In this document: positions 23,001 through 35,000 of the stretch, piece by piece | Layout of the letters: every line of letters starts with the position of its first letter | How positions within the stretch are numbered: the stretch's first letter is position 1 | Made by a program: the position numbers and the translations under genes | Source of the DNA: Rhynchonema sp. JSB1_4 | Taxonomy: Eukaryota > Nematoda > Chromadorea > Monhysterida > Xyalidae | Assembly (NCBI GenBank): GCA_030248065.1 | Contig: JASAMV010000646.1 | Location: 1 to 64,000 of the forward strand | DNA length: 64,000 bases | Direction of reading: 5' to 3' | Notes under the pieces: generated by a model | The model's input: only the letters and a program-made list of their open reading frames with translations | What the model was told of the DNA's origin: nothing | Database searches by the model: none

Positions 23001-26000
23001 CAACTGCGCTTTTATGGTCATGGCACTAATATTTTGAATGCCCAAACACATGGTTGCTTTAAAACTGAGTTCCAAATTGATGCTGCGTTGCCGAAACGCA
23101 GTTTATGAAACGTTAGTCAAGGACTGAGCGAAGAAGCATTGCATCGACAACAATAGCAGCTGAAGTGTATTCCTTGAAAACTATCCAAAAAAAAAACAAA
23201 ACAACCTTGTTCTCGCAATAGTGCGTGTTTGAGTCATAAGGACGCAAATGCAAGCAGTACAACACAATGGTGAGGTACATACTTCGTTGGCCATTTGTTT
23301 GTCAGAAGGGCCCATCTGCGCAAGTGATGAAGTGCTTTTACGTTTCCCGTGTGTCCCAGCAGAGAGACGGAAGTATTGCATGTGGGCGATGCCAAAGCAA
23401 CAAAAAAACTGAAAAGTTCTGTTATTGGCCTCTGCTCTATGCAGAAGTATACGTACATAGTATAAGCCGGGTTATCCACATTATACGATTTAGGATTAAG
23501 TGCAAAATCTCCATTTATGATCCTCATGAGAAGCTCTTTTTGGGGCCAAAGTATAGGAACTGGTCTGAGCTTTTTTCAACTGTTCGCTGCGAAAAATGCT
23601 CGTTTTAGACAAATTTGTCGCGCAGAACAACAAAATTACATTGTGCGGTAACTGTACATAAATGCAGCCGTGTCAATTATCAATACGCCATTGTTAGGCC
23701 TTTCAAATATAAATTAACCCAATGAAACATCATGTCGGTGAGCGAAACAGACCCGCTGCCGATGATACCGCCTGATGCTGATCAGACGTCGTTTAAAATC
23801 GTGAGTGGAAACGAGATCAAAACTGATTCGGCTCAAAAAAATTCTTGCTTTAATGACCGGTAAAGGCAAACTACGCCAACACGAGCCCGATTTCGGAGGT
23901 GGTAGAATAGTGAAACATTCACACGTGGCTGCTGATTTGGGAAACGTTACACGTTGTGGAATACAACGTGGTGCATGAGGATTTCTCTTTCTTTGCGTTT
24001 TGCTAGTGCACCAACTCCGAAATCGGGCTCGTGTTGGCGTAGTTTGCCTTTAAAATCTATTTGGCTTCCATCAGAATATCGGATCTAAATCAGTGTCCAA
24101 AATGAAGTTAATCGTTAGGTATGTATTTATACGCGATAGCGGGCAGATTTTTTGGGCGCAACACCTTGCATTTCAGAGGCAACGGCTTTCGCTGCACTTC
24201 AAAACATAATTATCCCGAATATTTTCACTTCTTTAAATTTTGATGTTGAGAAACACCAAAACTACAAATATGCGGCTGGGCGAAACAGTTGGTCATAATT
24301 TTATGCCTGTTTTACAGGGTGACATCGTTGGCATGTCATGTATCGTCACGACCAAGGAGGGCCTGGCCACATCCAACCGTGTCTGCTTGTCGGCGGAGGG
24401 ATTTGGCGGACGGCTGTGTTCGTTGGAGATCACCTCGGATAGGGTGCGTTTGGGATTAAAATTGATTTCATATGTAGTTATTTCAAGTCATGGTCAGGGT
24501 TTTGGAATAAGCCATCAGGTTTGTAACATTATACAATCACATCTAACGACGATTTTCGCCCGTCTCTGCGAAAGATCTGAACCACCGCAACCTAAACCAT
24601 GCATGCAATTCATATTTTGCGCGTCTTGAGTTCATACCGCAATTTCGCATTTTGACTATTAACACCGTCCCGAAAACGTTATAGTTAGTCTCATCTTTCA
24701 GGCTGAATTATCGGATTCTGAAAATTCTGCCATGTCATCAACAGAAAATGTCACAACCCGACCTCATTAAGTGCGTTTCTATTACCTACGCATTTAGAGT
24801 CCTGAAACATCAACCGATCCAGTGTTTCCAACGCGTGCATATTTTACTGCAGAACGTCCCACCCGACATGTCCATCTGCATGTTCTTCATCAACCAAGCC
24901 CTGTCCGTACGTGCGCTCACCGAAATGTTGAAAAAGGAGAACTCTGGCCAGGTGAAGGTATAACAAGGACAAGTTTGCCAGCTGGCTAAGGACATTTTTA
25001 TGTGATTTTGCCGTAAAGATATCTGCTTTTGTGGTCAAAAGTCGCACCTTGACACGTTTCAGGAAACTGTCATCCGACTTTTGATCACAACACGATCACC
25101 CTGCTCTTGAATAAAATCTGCCAATCAAACATAGAATTGCATAACTAAAAAAATTAAAAAAAACAAGACAAAAGACGAAAAACATGAAACGTCAGTGCGC
25201 TAGATAAAGTCTAACAGATTGTGCCTGATCCCAGAAGGACGGCAGCGGTGGCGGAGGTGGCGGAGCGAACAAAACGTTGCTGTATGGTCACGCGATTCAG
25301 CTGTTGCACTGCCAGAGCTTGATGGTTGGTCGTATTGCTGATCTTTTTGGGTAATATAGTTTTGTCGTAAAATCATGACGAGTTGTCAATCTTCTCAAAT
25401 CAAGCAATAATACATGAGCCCCAAATGAGCGCGAAGAAATAATACGATTTGACGAAAAGATTTTACGCCATGATTTAACGACGTTACTATAAGCCTTCTT
25501 TTTTACACGCGGACTCCGATAAAGTGGAGGCGCACATACTGTATGTATATGTACAGTATGTATGCAGCTTTCAGCCTAAAGGCCAAATCCTAAAAGTTTT
25601 TTTACCTGTATAGCGCACGTTTGAAAATTGTTTTTATCTGCTGGTGCTTGTTTAGAATTTGGCGATTCTAAGCCAAATATCATATGCAAAACATGCGACC
25701 ATGAGCGCGGGGCGCGAAATTTTGAATTTGCACGCGCGCCTATGCCAAATTTCATCCGCCGCGCGAACCGCCCGATTCCTTATCTTTGAAGCGCATTAGA
25801 GTGAGATACACATGCGTCTAAGCGATCTTTTTTCATTCTTCTCTGCGAAAAAATGGTGGCCGTCTTTCAGGGGCCACTTTTGATCAAAGGGGGCTAAGAC
25901 CCCTCGTTGGCCCTCCTTTATCCGCTCTGCTGTTTCGATACTGCAAGGTGGTTTGCCCTAAGTGAAGTTGGTTTATCAATCTTTGATCAGTGTTGCCCAG

Positions 26001-29000
26001 TGTGAAAAGTAGTCACGCGCAAGTTGTCGAACAACTTACCAATTACAGCGCATCTAATAAAGCGTACAGGAATTGAGTTTGACCAATGACTTCGCATTGT
26101 ATCTTTTCAGTACCTCACATCTCTATCCACGTGCTCAACATCCGACAAATTGGCCTTTGATGTCGGTCTACAGGAACATGTTAAAGGTACAGATTGGTGC
26201 ATGGGGTTCCAGATTCTTCGTTTTGAATTTTTTCTCTTCGAAATTCAGTAGTTTATGACAAAATATTGTCTTCAATTGTATATGTAAACAGTAACATTCT
26301 CTGTATTTTATGAGCTGGTGGAAAATTTCGGTGGGTCGATTTTGTTTTTTAAACATAAAAGTGCACATTTACAGCCGGCAAAAGCACGGGTGCGTAAGTT
26401 TATGAAGCGGCACTGCCACATCCATCGTGACACAAAACACTTTACCTGTTTTATTTGTTATCCACGTTGTGAATTCCGCAATAAGTATGCCCCATCACTC
26501 AGAGGTCGATTATACAGTGATCCCTATTTGAAAATAAACACAGAATTGCGTGCGTGAATATACACACAAATAATAATAAAATAATAATAATAAAATAATC
26601 CCACATATACCCGCACGTGTTTGTGCCCGACGTGCGTGTCACATGAAACATCAGCCAATAAACCACGCAGGTGAATCGTGCTGGTGGACCGTGCAGCCGG
26701 CCTCCAAACAACGCAGTGAGGGTGAGAAGGTCAGGGTGGGCGATGACGTCATCCTTGTCAGTGTTGCTACCGAGCGATATTTGGTACGTTCGCGTGATGT
26801 TTCAATTTTGTGACTTTTAGCGCTGAGGTGATTCGATTTGCGCATAAGTTGCGTCCATGGGTCTCATATTTCGCCTACTTTTCGCTGATGATTGGGCAAG
26901 TAAGCCCGGGTCACCACTGATCATAACATGATGAATTTATGAAATCAGCCACACCAGCCAGCCTTGTTAACACGTGTGCACTTCTTGGCAAACCACACCT
27001 GTTCGCACGTGCCCTGCACAGCTGATGTTTCACAGACTGTGAACGTGTGCGATCAATTATTCGACTCAAGGAAAAACTGCGGCCTGAAGCAAGGGTGTAA
27101 GGAGCAACATTTTCTAACTTGTATTCCCCAATACATGAACCTATATATCTTCTGCAGCACGTGATGGTGCAAGGCAAAACGGCCACCGTCGTCGCTTCTT
27201 TCCATCAAACGCTCTGGAATTGCAACCCAGTCAGTTCGGGCAGCGTTCGGGCACGATGTCTCGGTTGGTGTGACTTCTTTTATCGTTGATTTTTTTAACC
27301 GTTTCAGCAGCAATATTTGATCTCTTTTTTCTTAAGCTGAAAGTCGGTTTCAGTTTTGGTGATCAGTCTTGGTGTGGGAACTGGCCATATCATTCAGTCA
27401 CATTAACCAGTTAGGCGTTGCTGAAAGATGGGATCGGACGAAACATCACTAATTTGAAAATCGGTTATGACTTTTCGATGACAAAGCACTGACCGCGTTA
27501 AAAACACAAGAACAACTTTCAAAACCGTCATTCTGAGTCGCCTTGCTGTTTCAGGTTTCGTCTACGGCAGTGACGTTGTGCGTCTGTACCACGGCACGGA
27601 TGAGTGTTTGACCATACCGGAGAATTGGAGTGACCATCCACAGCATAAGTATGCATATGTTTTTTTTCGTGAGAAGTTTGCCTGAAAAAACCTGGGAAAG
27701 TTCCAATGAAACGGCGAAAGCGAAACACCTCGAGTTAACTTTGGCACCACGGGGTAAAAAATAAAGATAGACGGACAATTTATTTTAAAATTTCTTGCTG
27801 ACATTTTGGCGAAATTGCGTTTATCAAGTACAAGCCATAAACAAAAAACGAAACTGCTAATATTGGTCGCACAATGACTACATAAGAATTCATCCAAAAA
27901 TTTTCCTGAATGGTAAGGGCGAACTGAGGTTAAAACCGGAATCCGGAAACCGGAAATAATTTGCATACAAAAATACAAAACATTTCCGGACTCCGGAAAT
28001 ATTTCCGGAAAACGCAGAAATTTACATGAAAAAATAATGCGTTTTCCGGAAATATTTCCGGATTCAACCTTAGTCCGCCCTTAGGCACGTCTCGCTGCAG
28101 ATCACAAGCGTTCTATTTATATTTTTTCCAAAACATTTCTGCCGATATCACGCTCACTGTGTTCAAGCGGCGAACAACATCTATGTAAAATTACATGCAA
28201 CACATTGATAACTTCAGCTCAAAACATTACCCCAAAAAAATCTTTTTCCTGCGAAGGTGTCCATACTTTAGCAAAGGCAGCCGCAGCGGAGCAGCCACAA
28301 ACACACGTATAGCCTGTTGTAGCAAGCTGATATACACAACACACAGACACACACAGCCAGGCAGGCAGGCAGGCAGCCACACACACACACACATGCACAC
28401 ACAGTGAAATGTGTGCGTAGGTTTATAAACAACGTTAACGCGGCGCTTTGAATAGTCCCCTTGGCGCAGTGGATAGCGCGTTGGACTTCTAATCCAAAGG
28501 CCGCGGGTTCGACTCCCGCAGGGGATGATTGTTTTGTTGCAAGTTATGCGCTATAATAATGCGAAACGTTTACACGCATTTGAGGACACCGTTTGATTTT
28601 GGTTCAATGTCAAAACTTAAAAACCGAACTTTTTTCATGTCAATAAGTTTTTGATTGTGCTGCATGATCCTTGGGTCTGCGAACGACTCACAAAAAGTCC
28701 AGCTCATGAAGAGAAAAGAAGCGAAAATTGGAAAAGTGCAGGGTAGAGATAGTTTTCTTTGCGAAAAGTTTTTTTCAAATCAGAATGTTGTGCGCCAATG
28801 GTGAATCTTGCAAAATGACAAAACTTGCACCCAACCTCGTCAGTCACACACACTTTTACAGCACCGTCATTTACGAGTCAGGCAACGCGGTGACGCAGGC
28901 ACGGTCACTGTGGCGAATTGAGCTGGTGCGCGCCAAATGGACAGGTACGGTACGGGAACTGCTGTTTTTGTGGCATAATAAGGGCGGTTTACTCCAGGCT

Positions 29001-32000
29001 CGGCAATTGTTTACTCTACTCAAAATGTCCATAGTAGATAGGAGCTTAATCGGAGGGGATGGGGGAGAGTACAGTATGTGGCAGTCTCCTGTGCCACGAT
29101 TTCTTTCGTCGTTTTATATAAACAACATTAACACGGGTCAAGTTGGTGGCATTTTTGCAAATGTTCGATTTATATGTATTGTATAGTTTATTCAAGCTAT
29201 TTGTGTGATGTGATCAAGACAGATCGCCAATATCCAAGCTCAGTGTATTAGCGAACATAAACGTAAACATAAACATGATGCGTAAACATAAACATAAACA
29301 TCCAGGTGCACTGGTCGGTTGGGAGCAGGCGTTCCGATTTCGTCACATGACCAGCGGTCGGTATTTGGGTTTGACCAGCGAGAATCAAGTGTGCCTTCTG
29401 GCCAGAGACAAGTCCGAATTCGAATTCACTGCGTGGATTATGCTCAAGGATAAGGTTCGCTCGCACCTCGCACGCATCCTTGGCACTGTTTTGAAAGAAT
29501 TTTTCATCTCGAAGAGCACTTTTTTATTATCGGCCGTATCTGATTAATTTAAGTCAACCCCAGAACATTGGTTTACAGTGTGGACTGTTCGCTGTATGGC
29601 ATAATGGGAAACGTTGGGTTGGCGACCAAACTGTCATTCACCAGTCACCACACACAAGTTCACTAAACAAAAGGATATCGATCTATAAACTTTCAATTCC
29701 CAAAAAAACATCAACCAACTTTGCGAAGTTGACGTTTGTCGAAACCAGAAAGAAACATGCATACACGACCAGCTAACATAGCAATGTTGAACAAAAAAAT
29801 TGACCAAATGAACAAAACTTTCTGTCCAGGACACCAAATTGCAAGCTCTCGAGGAAAAAGAAGAGGAGGGCATGGGCGTGCCGGCACTGAAATTCGGCGA
29901 AACCATGGTCTTCATGCAACACTTAAACTCGGGACTCTGGCTGTCATATGAGGTCAGCGAAACTTCAGTTTGCACTTTTTTCGACTGAAAACACAAAAAC
30001 AAAAACGTACGTCACCCTTCAGACAACGGAAGTGACCAAAAAGGGCGTGAAAGTGGAAGAAAAGAAGGCGATAGCGCTCGAGGAGGGTCACATGGACGAT
30101 TGTTTCACGTACTACATGGCACTGGAGGAAGAGGCGAAATCAGCGCGAGTCATCAAGAAATGCTCGGCCGTACTCAATAAGTTCTTGAAGTGCGTATATT
30201 TTGCAATTTTTCTGGTTGATTCATTTCTAACTATGTACATGCATAGGTACATAAAGTACTTTGTGCACAACAGACATTGGTTTGTGACGACGGGCAAACT
30301 AAAAGGTGGGATTGTATATCTTGATTCGTCTTCACATGGAATGAGATAAAGTGTTTCGTGACCGTTCGTAGGCCTATCAGCACGAATTCCGCATAGGCCG
30401 TAGGTTTTGGCTTGAAGAATCCATCAGGTACCAATTCTCCAAAACCCCATGTGCATATGGTTTCGTGGGTCGGAATTTCCTTAAGAATGCAGATGAAACA
30501 ATCAACTCGGTATTGTGGCGGTGCAGCAAGTCATCGTCAGCGCGGATTGAATGAAGCCGCCGACACGGTGTGCTGTATTAGGATTTGTGGCTTGTAACTT
30601 GCATGCTTGCTGCAAGAATAAAATGATGACGAATGATGATTGTGATCTCTGTGCCCCTAAAGGCCACTTTATACTCTGTCTCGTGGCGATACACGCAACA
30701 TTTTCTCGCAACATGATTGGCTGTTGCGCGCGCATGAGCCAATCAGCGCGCGATAAAATGTTGCGTGTATCGCAACTAGACAAAGTATAAAGTGGCCTTA
30801 AGAGATGGGTGATTTCGTACTTTGTGTCAAACATCGCCCGCATTCCAGAGGCATCGACGGTCTGCAATCCGAAGGCAACGAGGCGCCAGCATGGAAGAAA
30901 GTTGACCTGAGCGAAGTGCTGAAATTGATGGAGGATTTGATTGCGTATTTCGCACAACCAGCTGAGGATATGGGTGAGGCAAAGGGGTGATTTTGTGATA
31001 CATTATTTGACGAAGCGACCGTATTGCTGTTGAAGGACCAGACGGGAAGCTTCCCATCATAAAAATCCGGCCATCTTGAATGATTTTGTGAGGACACCTG
31101 GCATTGACCTGTCACACTTTTCCACTATCGTTTTCGAATACAGCTCCTGTGGGACTTAAGACAAAGACCTCAGGCAGGCACAACACCAACCAAACTCAGA
31201 CAAAATGAGCTAAGGGCGGACTTAGGTTGAACACGGAACACGGAACACGGAAATATTTCCGTGTTCCGTGTTCCGTGATAAAATTGTTAAAATCACGGAA
31301 CACGGAAATATTTCCGTGCACGGAAATATTTCCGTGTTCCGTGATAACTTTGAAAATCACGGAACACGGAAATATTTCCGTGTTCCGTGATTTTCAAAAT
31401 TATCACGGAACACGGAACACGGAAATATTTCCGTGTTCCGTGATTTTCAAAATTTTGTCACGGAACACGGAACACGGAAATATTTCCGTGCACGGAAATA
31501 TTTCCGTGACACGGAAATCCATGAAACTGGTTTGTATGTAAATTATTTCCGTGTTCCGTGTTCCGTGTTCAACCTAAGTCCGCCCTAAGGCACCCAAGAT
31601 CATTCCCTTTCTCACTCAGGGTTCGAGCCACGACAAATCTGGCTTCGCGCCCTTCGCCAGCGTCAGGATCTGTTCCAGGAGGAGGGTGTGCTCAACATGG
31701 TACTGGACACAATCGATCGATTCTCTGCAATGGAGGCGTTGGCCGACTTTGCCGGAATTATTGGTTGGTTTGTTTGTTCGGGACATTTTCGCACTGAAGA
31801 GCAGATCGCTGGTGCTGAAGCGCGCTCTAGAATTTGGTCATTGTATCACGTTCTGCTTTGGATTCTTTGACAACAACATATCCATGGGGGAAGAATTTCT
31901 CAAACGTTGCGTGATCCGCTCAGCGTTGCTTGTGCTTTCATCTACTGATATAACGGAATCAACATTGTTCTGAAGAACGTGATCAGACTTCAAATCGATC

Positions 32001-35000
32001 GGATATCATCAATTGGGACACTGAAGAGTCTTCCTATCATGCCCATTGGTTCACTACGATGTCTTTTGGCGCTCACGTGTCGAACGTGCATTATGTACCA
32101 AGCACGTCACACACAAGACAATGACCAAAGAAAGAACATAGGATGACAAACAAAACCTTAAATTGGTCTAATGTCTAATGTCCAGGCGAGTCGCACAAAG
32201 CCTGGGAGCAGATTTCGACGTATCTGTACCTTCTGGTGGCCGCAATGATCAAAGGCAACCACTCCAATTGTGCACAGTTCGCCAGCGCCCAGCGTCTGGA
32301 CTGGTTGTTCGGTCGATTAAGCAATCCTCAGTCTGCTGAAGGTCAGTGATGTTTCATTGGCATTGTGCAGGGATTCGGGCTCGGACAACCGGGGGGGGAG
32401 GACCTTGGATGTCAGGGTAGGGTCTGACTTGCGATAGCGAAAAGCAGTTGAAATTGTGCCGGCCAGCAACTACTGAACACCGAATTGCAGGCATTCTGTA
32501 CATACCTTCTATTTACGAAACATCACGCATACACCCACTGGCTGTTCACACACAGGTATCCTCGACGTGTTGTACTGTGTGTTGACCGAGTCACCAGAGG
32601 CGTTGAACATGATTGGTGAAGGACACATCAGATCCGTCATCGGGCTGCTGGAAAAAGTGGGCCGTGATCCAAAGGTGACTGAAAGTTGCTTCTAAAAATG
32701 CAATACTTTGTTTCACTTCATGGATTAAAGTAGTCGGATAGGACACATTTTTTGACTAGCGAGCGTAAGCAGTTGTGCACGCACGCATACCCTTGTCGTG
32801 CTTGCCTTCAAATTTGGCAAAAAAATTTAAAGATAGCCTTGTGCATTGTGTACTAGGCTAATACTATTGTTGTCAACCCGCAATTGTCTGTGATTCGTGC
32901 ACACGCAGTTGGCTCGGTGTCTTCTAAGCGGGACAACAAGAGCAGCCCTAAATCGGCGCGAGAGAAATGAACACAGTGTTGCTTTTACACACTTGGATAG
33001 CCCGACAGCTGCATTGACGTCAACAGACATTCTGCTCCGGTTGCTCGAAACACACAGGCCGTTGCGTTGACTGCATTACTCTAAGCCCAAACGCATTTCA
33101 GGTTCTGGACGTGCTGTCTTCCCTTTGCGAGGGTAATGGTGTCGCAGTGCGCAGCAGTCAAAACACCATCAGCAACTATCTACTGCCGGGACGGGACTTG
33201 TTACTGCAAACCGCGTTGGTTGACCACGTTGACAGGTGGGCATGAGGGCACAAGTGGAAATATTTCCATTTCCACATATAAAACATCAGCCATTGCGATG
33301 TTTGATAATATTCTTGGTTGATGTTTCAAAGTGACGTATTTTGGGCGCGCAACGTTCCCAAAAGTTAATAATGTTTCACAAAGGTGGCTAAACTGTCGTC
33401 AACTCTGGCAGCCCCAAATGAGCGCGAGAAATAATACATTGAGCTGACGACAAGATTTGACTCAATATCTGGTTTGACCACCGTACTATTAGCCACAAAT
33501 GTTTGCAGCGTCATGCCCAACGTGCTGATCGGGCTGGTGGAAGGCAGTGCGTGGTTCACGCGATGGTACTTCGAAACTGAAGTCGAACATCTTGAACAGG
33601 TCAGAATTGCAAAACAATAAATTTTCAAAAATTAAAGGAGGTAATAATATCATCATGATGTTTCACAGATGACCGGAAACAAGCCAATGTTGCGCATTGG
33701 ATGGGGCAATATCATTGGTTTTGTGCCTTACCCTGGTGCTGGCGATTATTGGGGCTGCACCGGTATTGGCGATGATCTGTTCAGTTATGGATACGATGGC
33801 ACGAATGTATGGTGTGGTAAGTGGCTGGATGGCTGATGTTTCACAGTGTTGGGTGTTGGCGGGGCCTGATGATGCCGTGAATGGAACACCCCTTTTGTGG
33901 AAAATAATGCGTCACACCTGGCAGAATGGCTCATTGTCATTAGATCTATCAGTAATCTCAGCGCGCAATGACACGCTTGTTATAGCCACACATAACGAAA
34001 CGAATTTCAACGCGGTTTAAATGTGAAACAGCATTTGAAAGCGCGGTTGCATTTTCTCGTTCAGCCAAGTCACATCAATGTTCACAAGAAGACCAACTTT
34101 GATCACCCGATGTTTCAACAACAGTATACATGTATCAATACACGCCCAGAGTTTGAGTGCAGTTCGGTCCGAGTCAACACACACGATCGATTCAGGCCAT
34201 CGTGCACGGCAAGTCGGCACAACGGATCTGCAGAAAGGTGACGTCATCGGATGTGCGCTCGATCTGACCATCCCTGAGATCAGGTTCACTCTTAATGGTC
34301 AGCCCGTGAATGCCGCCATTCGGGACTTCAATGTTGACGGACTGTTCCATCCAGCCATGTCGATGAGCTCGAAGGCCAGGTACCATGGGGGGGGTGTTAA
34401 AAATTGTGTTCCACATTAGATATCGTATGGCCGAGAAAACCGCTTGTTTCTTCTAACTGGGGGCTGGTAAAGCAGGATCAGACCCAAAATACTTGTGTCA
34501 AACTCAGTGGATCGATTCGGGCTCCGTTATACCCGTTGCAAAGAATCTTACTGCCGATGGGACACTCATTTCGACCAACCATGCAGATTCTGTGCTACTC
34601 GCCATTTGGGCACACATACATATAACCAGAAACATTTGGCTTAATCAATCAGTAACTTTCAAAAATCTTCACCATACGACACGGCACTATAGCACATTGT
34701 AACAGACGCGGACAGGACCGATTACTAAGTTTGCTAGCATAGATATAATGCCTACTCTAAGCCTACTTTGCAGCTGTCGTTTCCTACTGGGAGGTAACCA
34801 CGGCCGTTTGCGATACGGCCCCCCTGAAGGCTTCTCGGCCATTTACGAGGCGATTCACGGAGAACTGGAGATCGTGCAATGTTTCTCGTTTGGCGATGTC
34901 AACAAACAGGTATACATTAGGCGTGCATGTAGCTCAGTGGTTCGGCTGAATGCTCGGATGGAAGATTGGGAGAGGGTTCGAGACCGGCTCGGGTCTCGGT

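Noticed and set aside
26318..26557. 80-codon frame with Cys/His residues in RyR intron 5
   Set aside because: Single short frame without splice partners, and the Cys/His spacing matches no zinc-binding motif.
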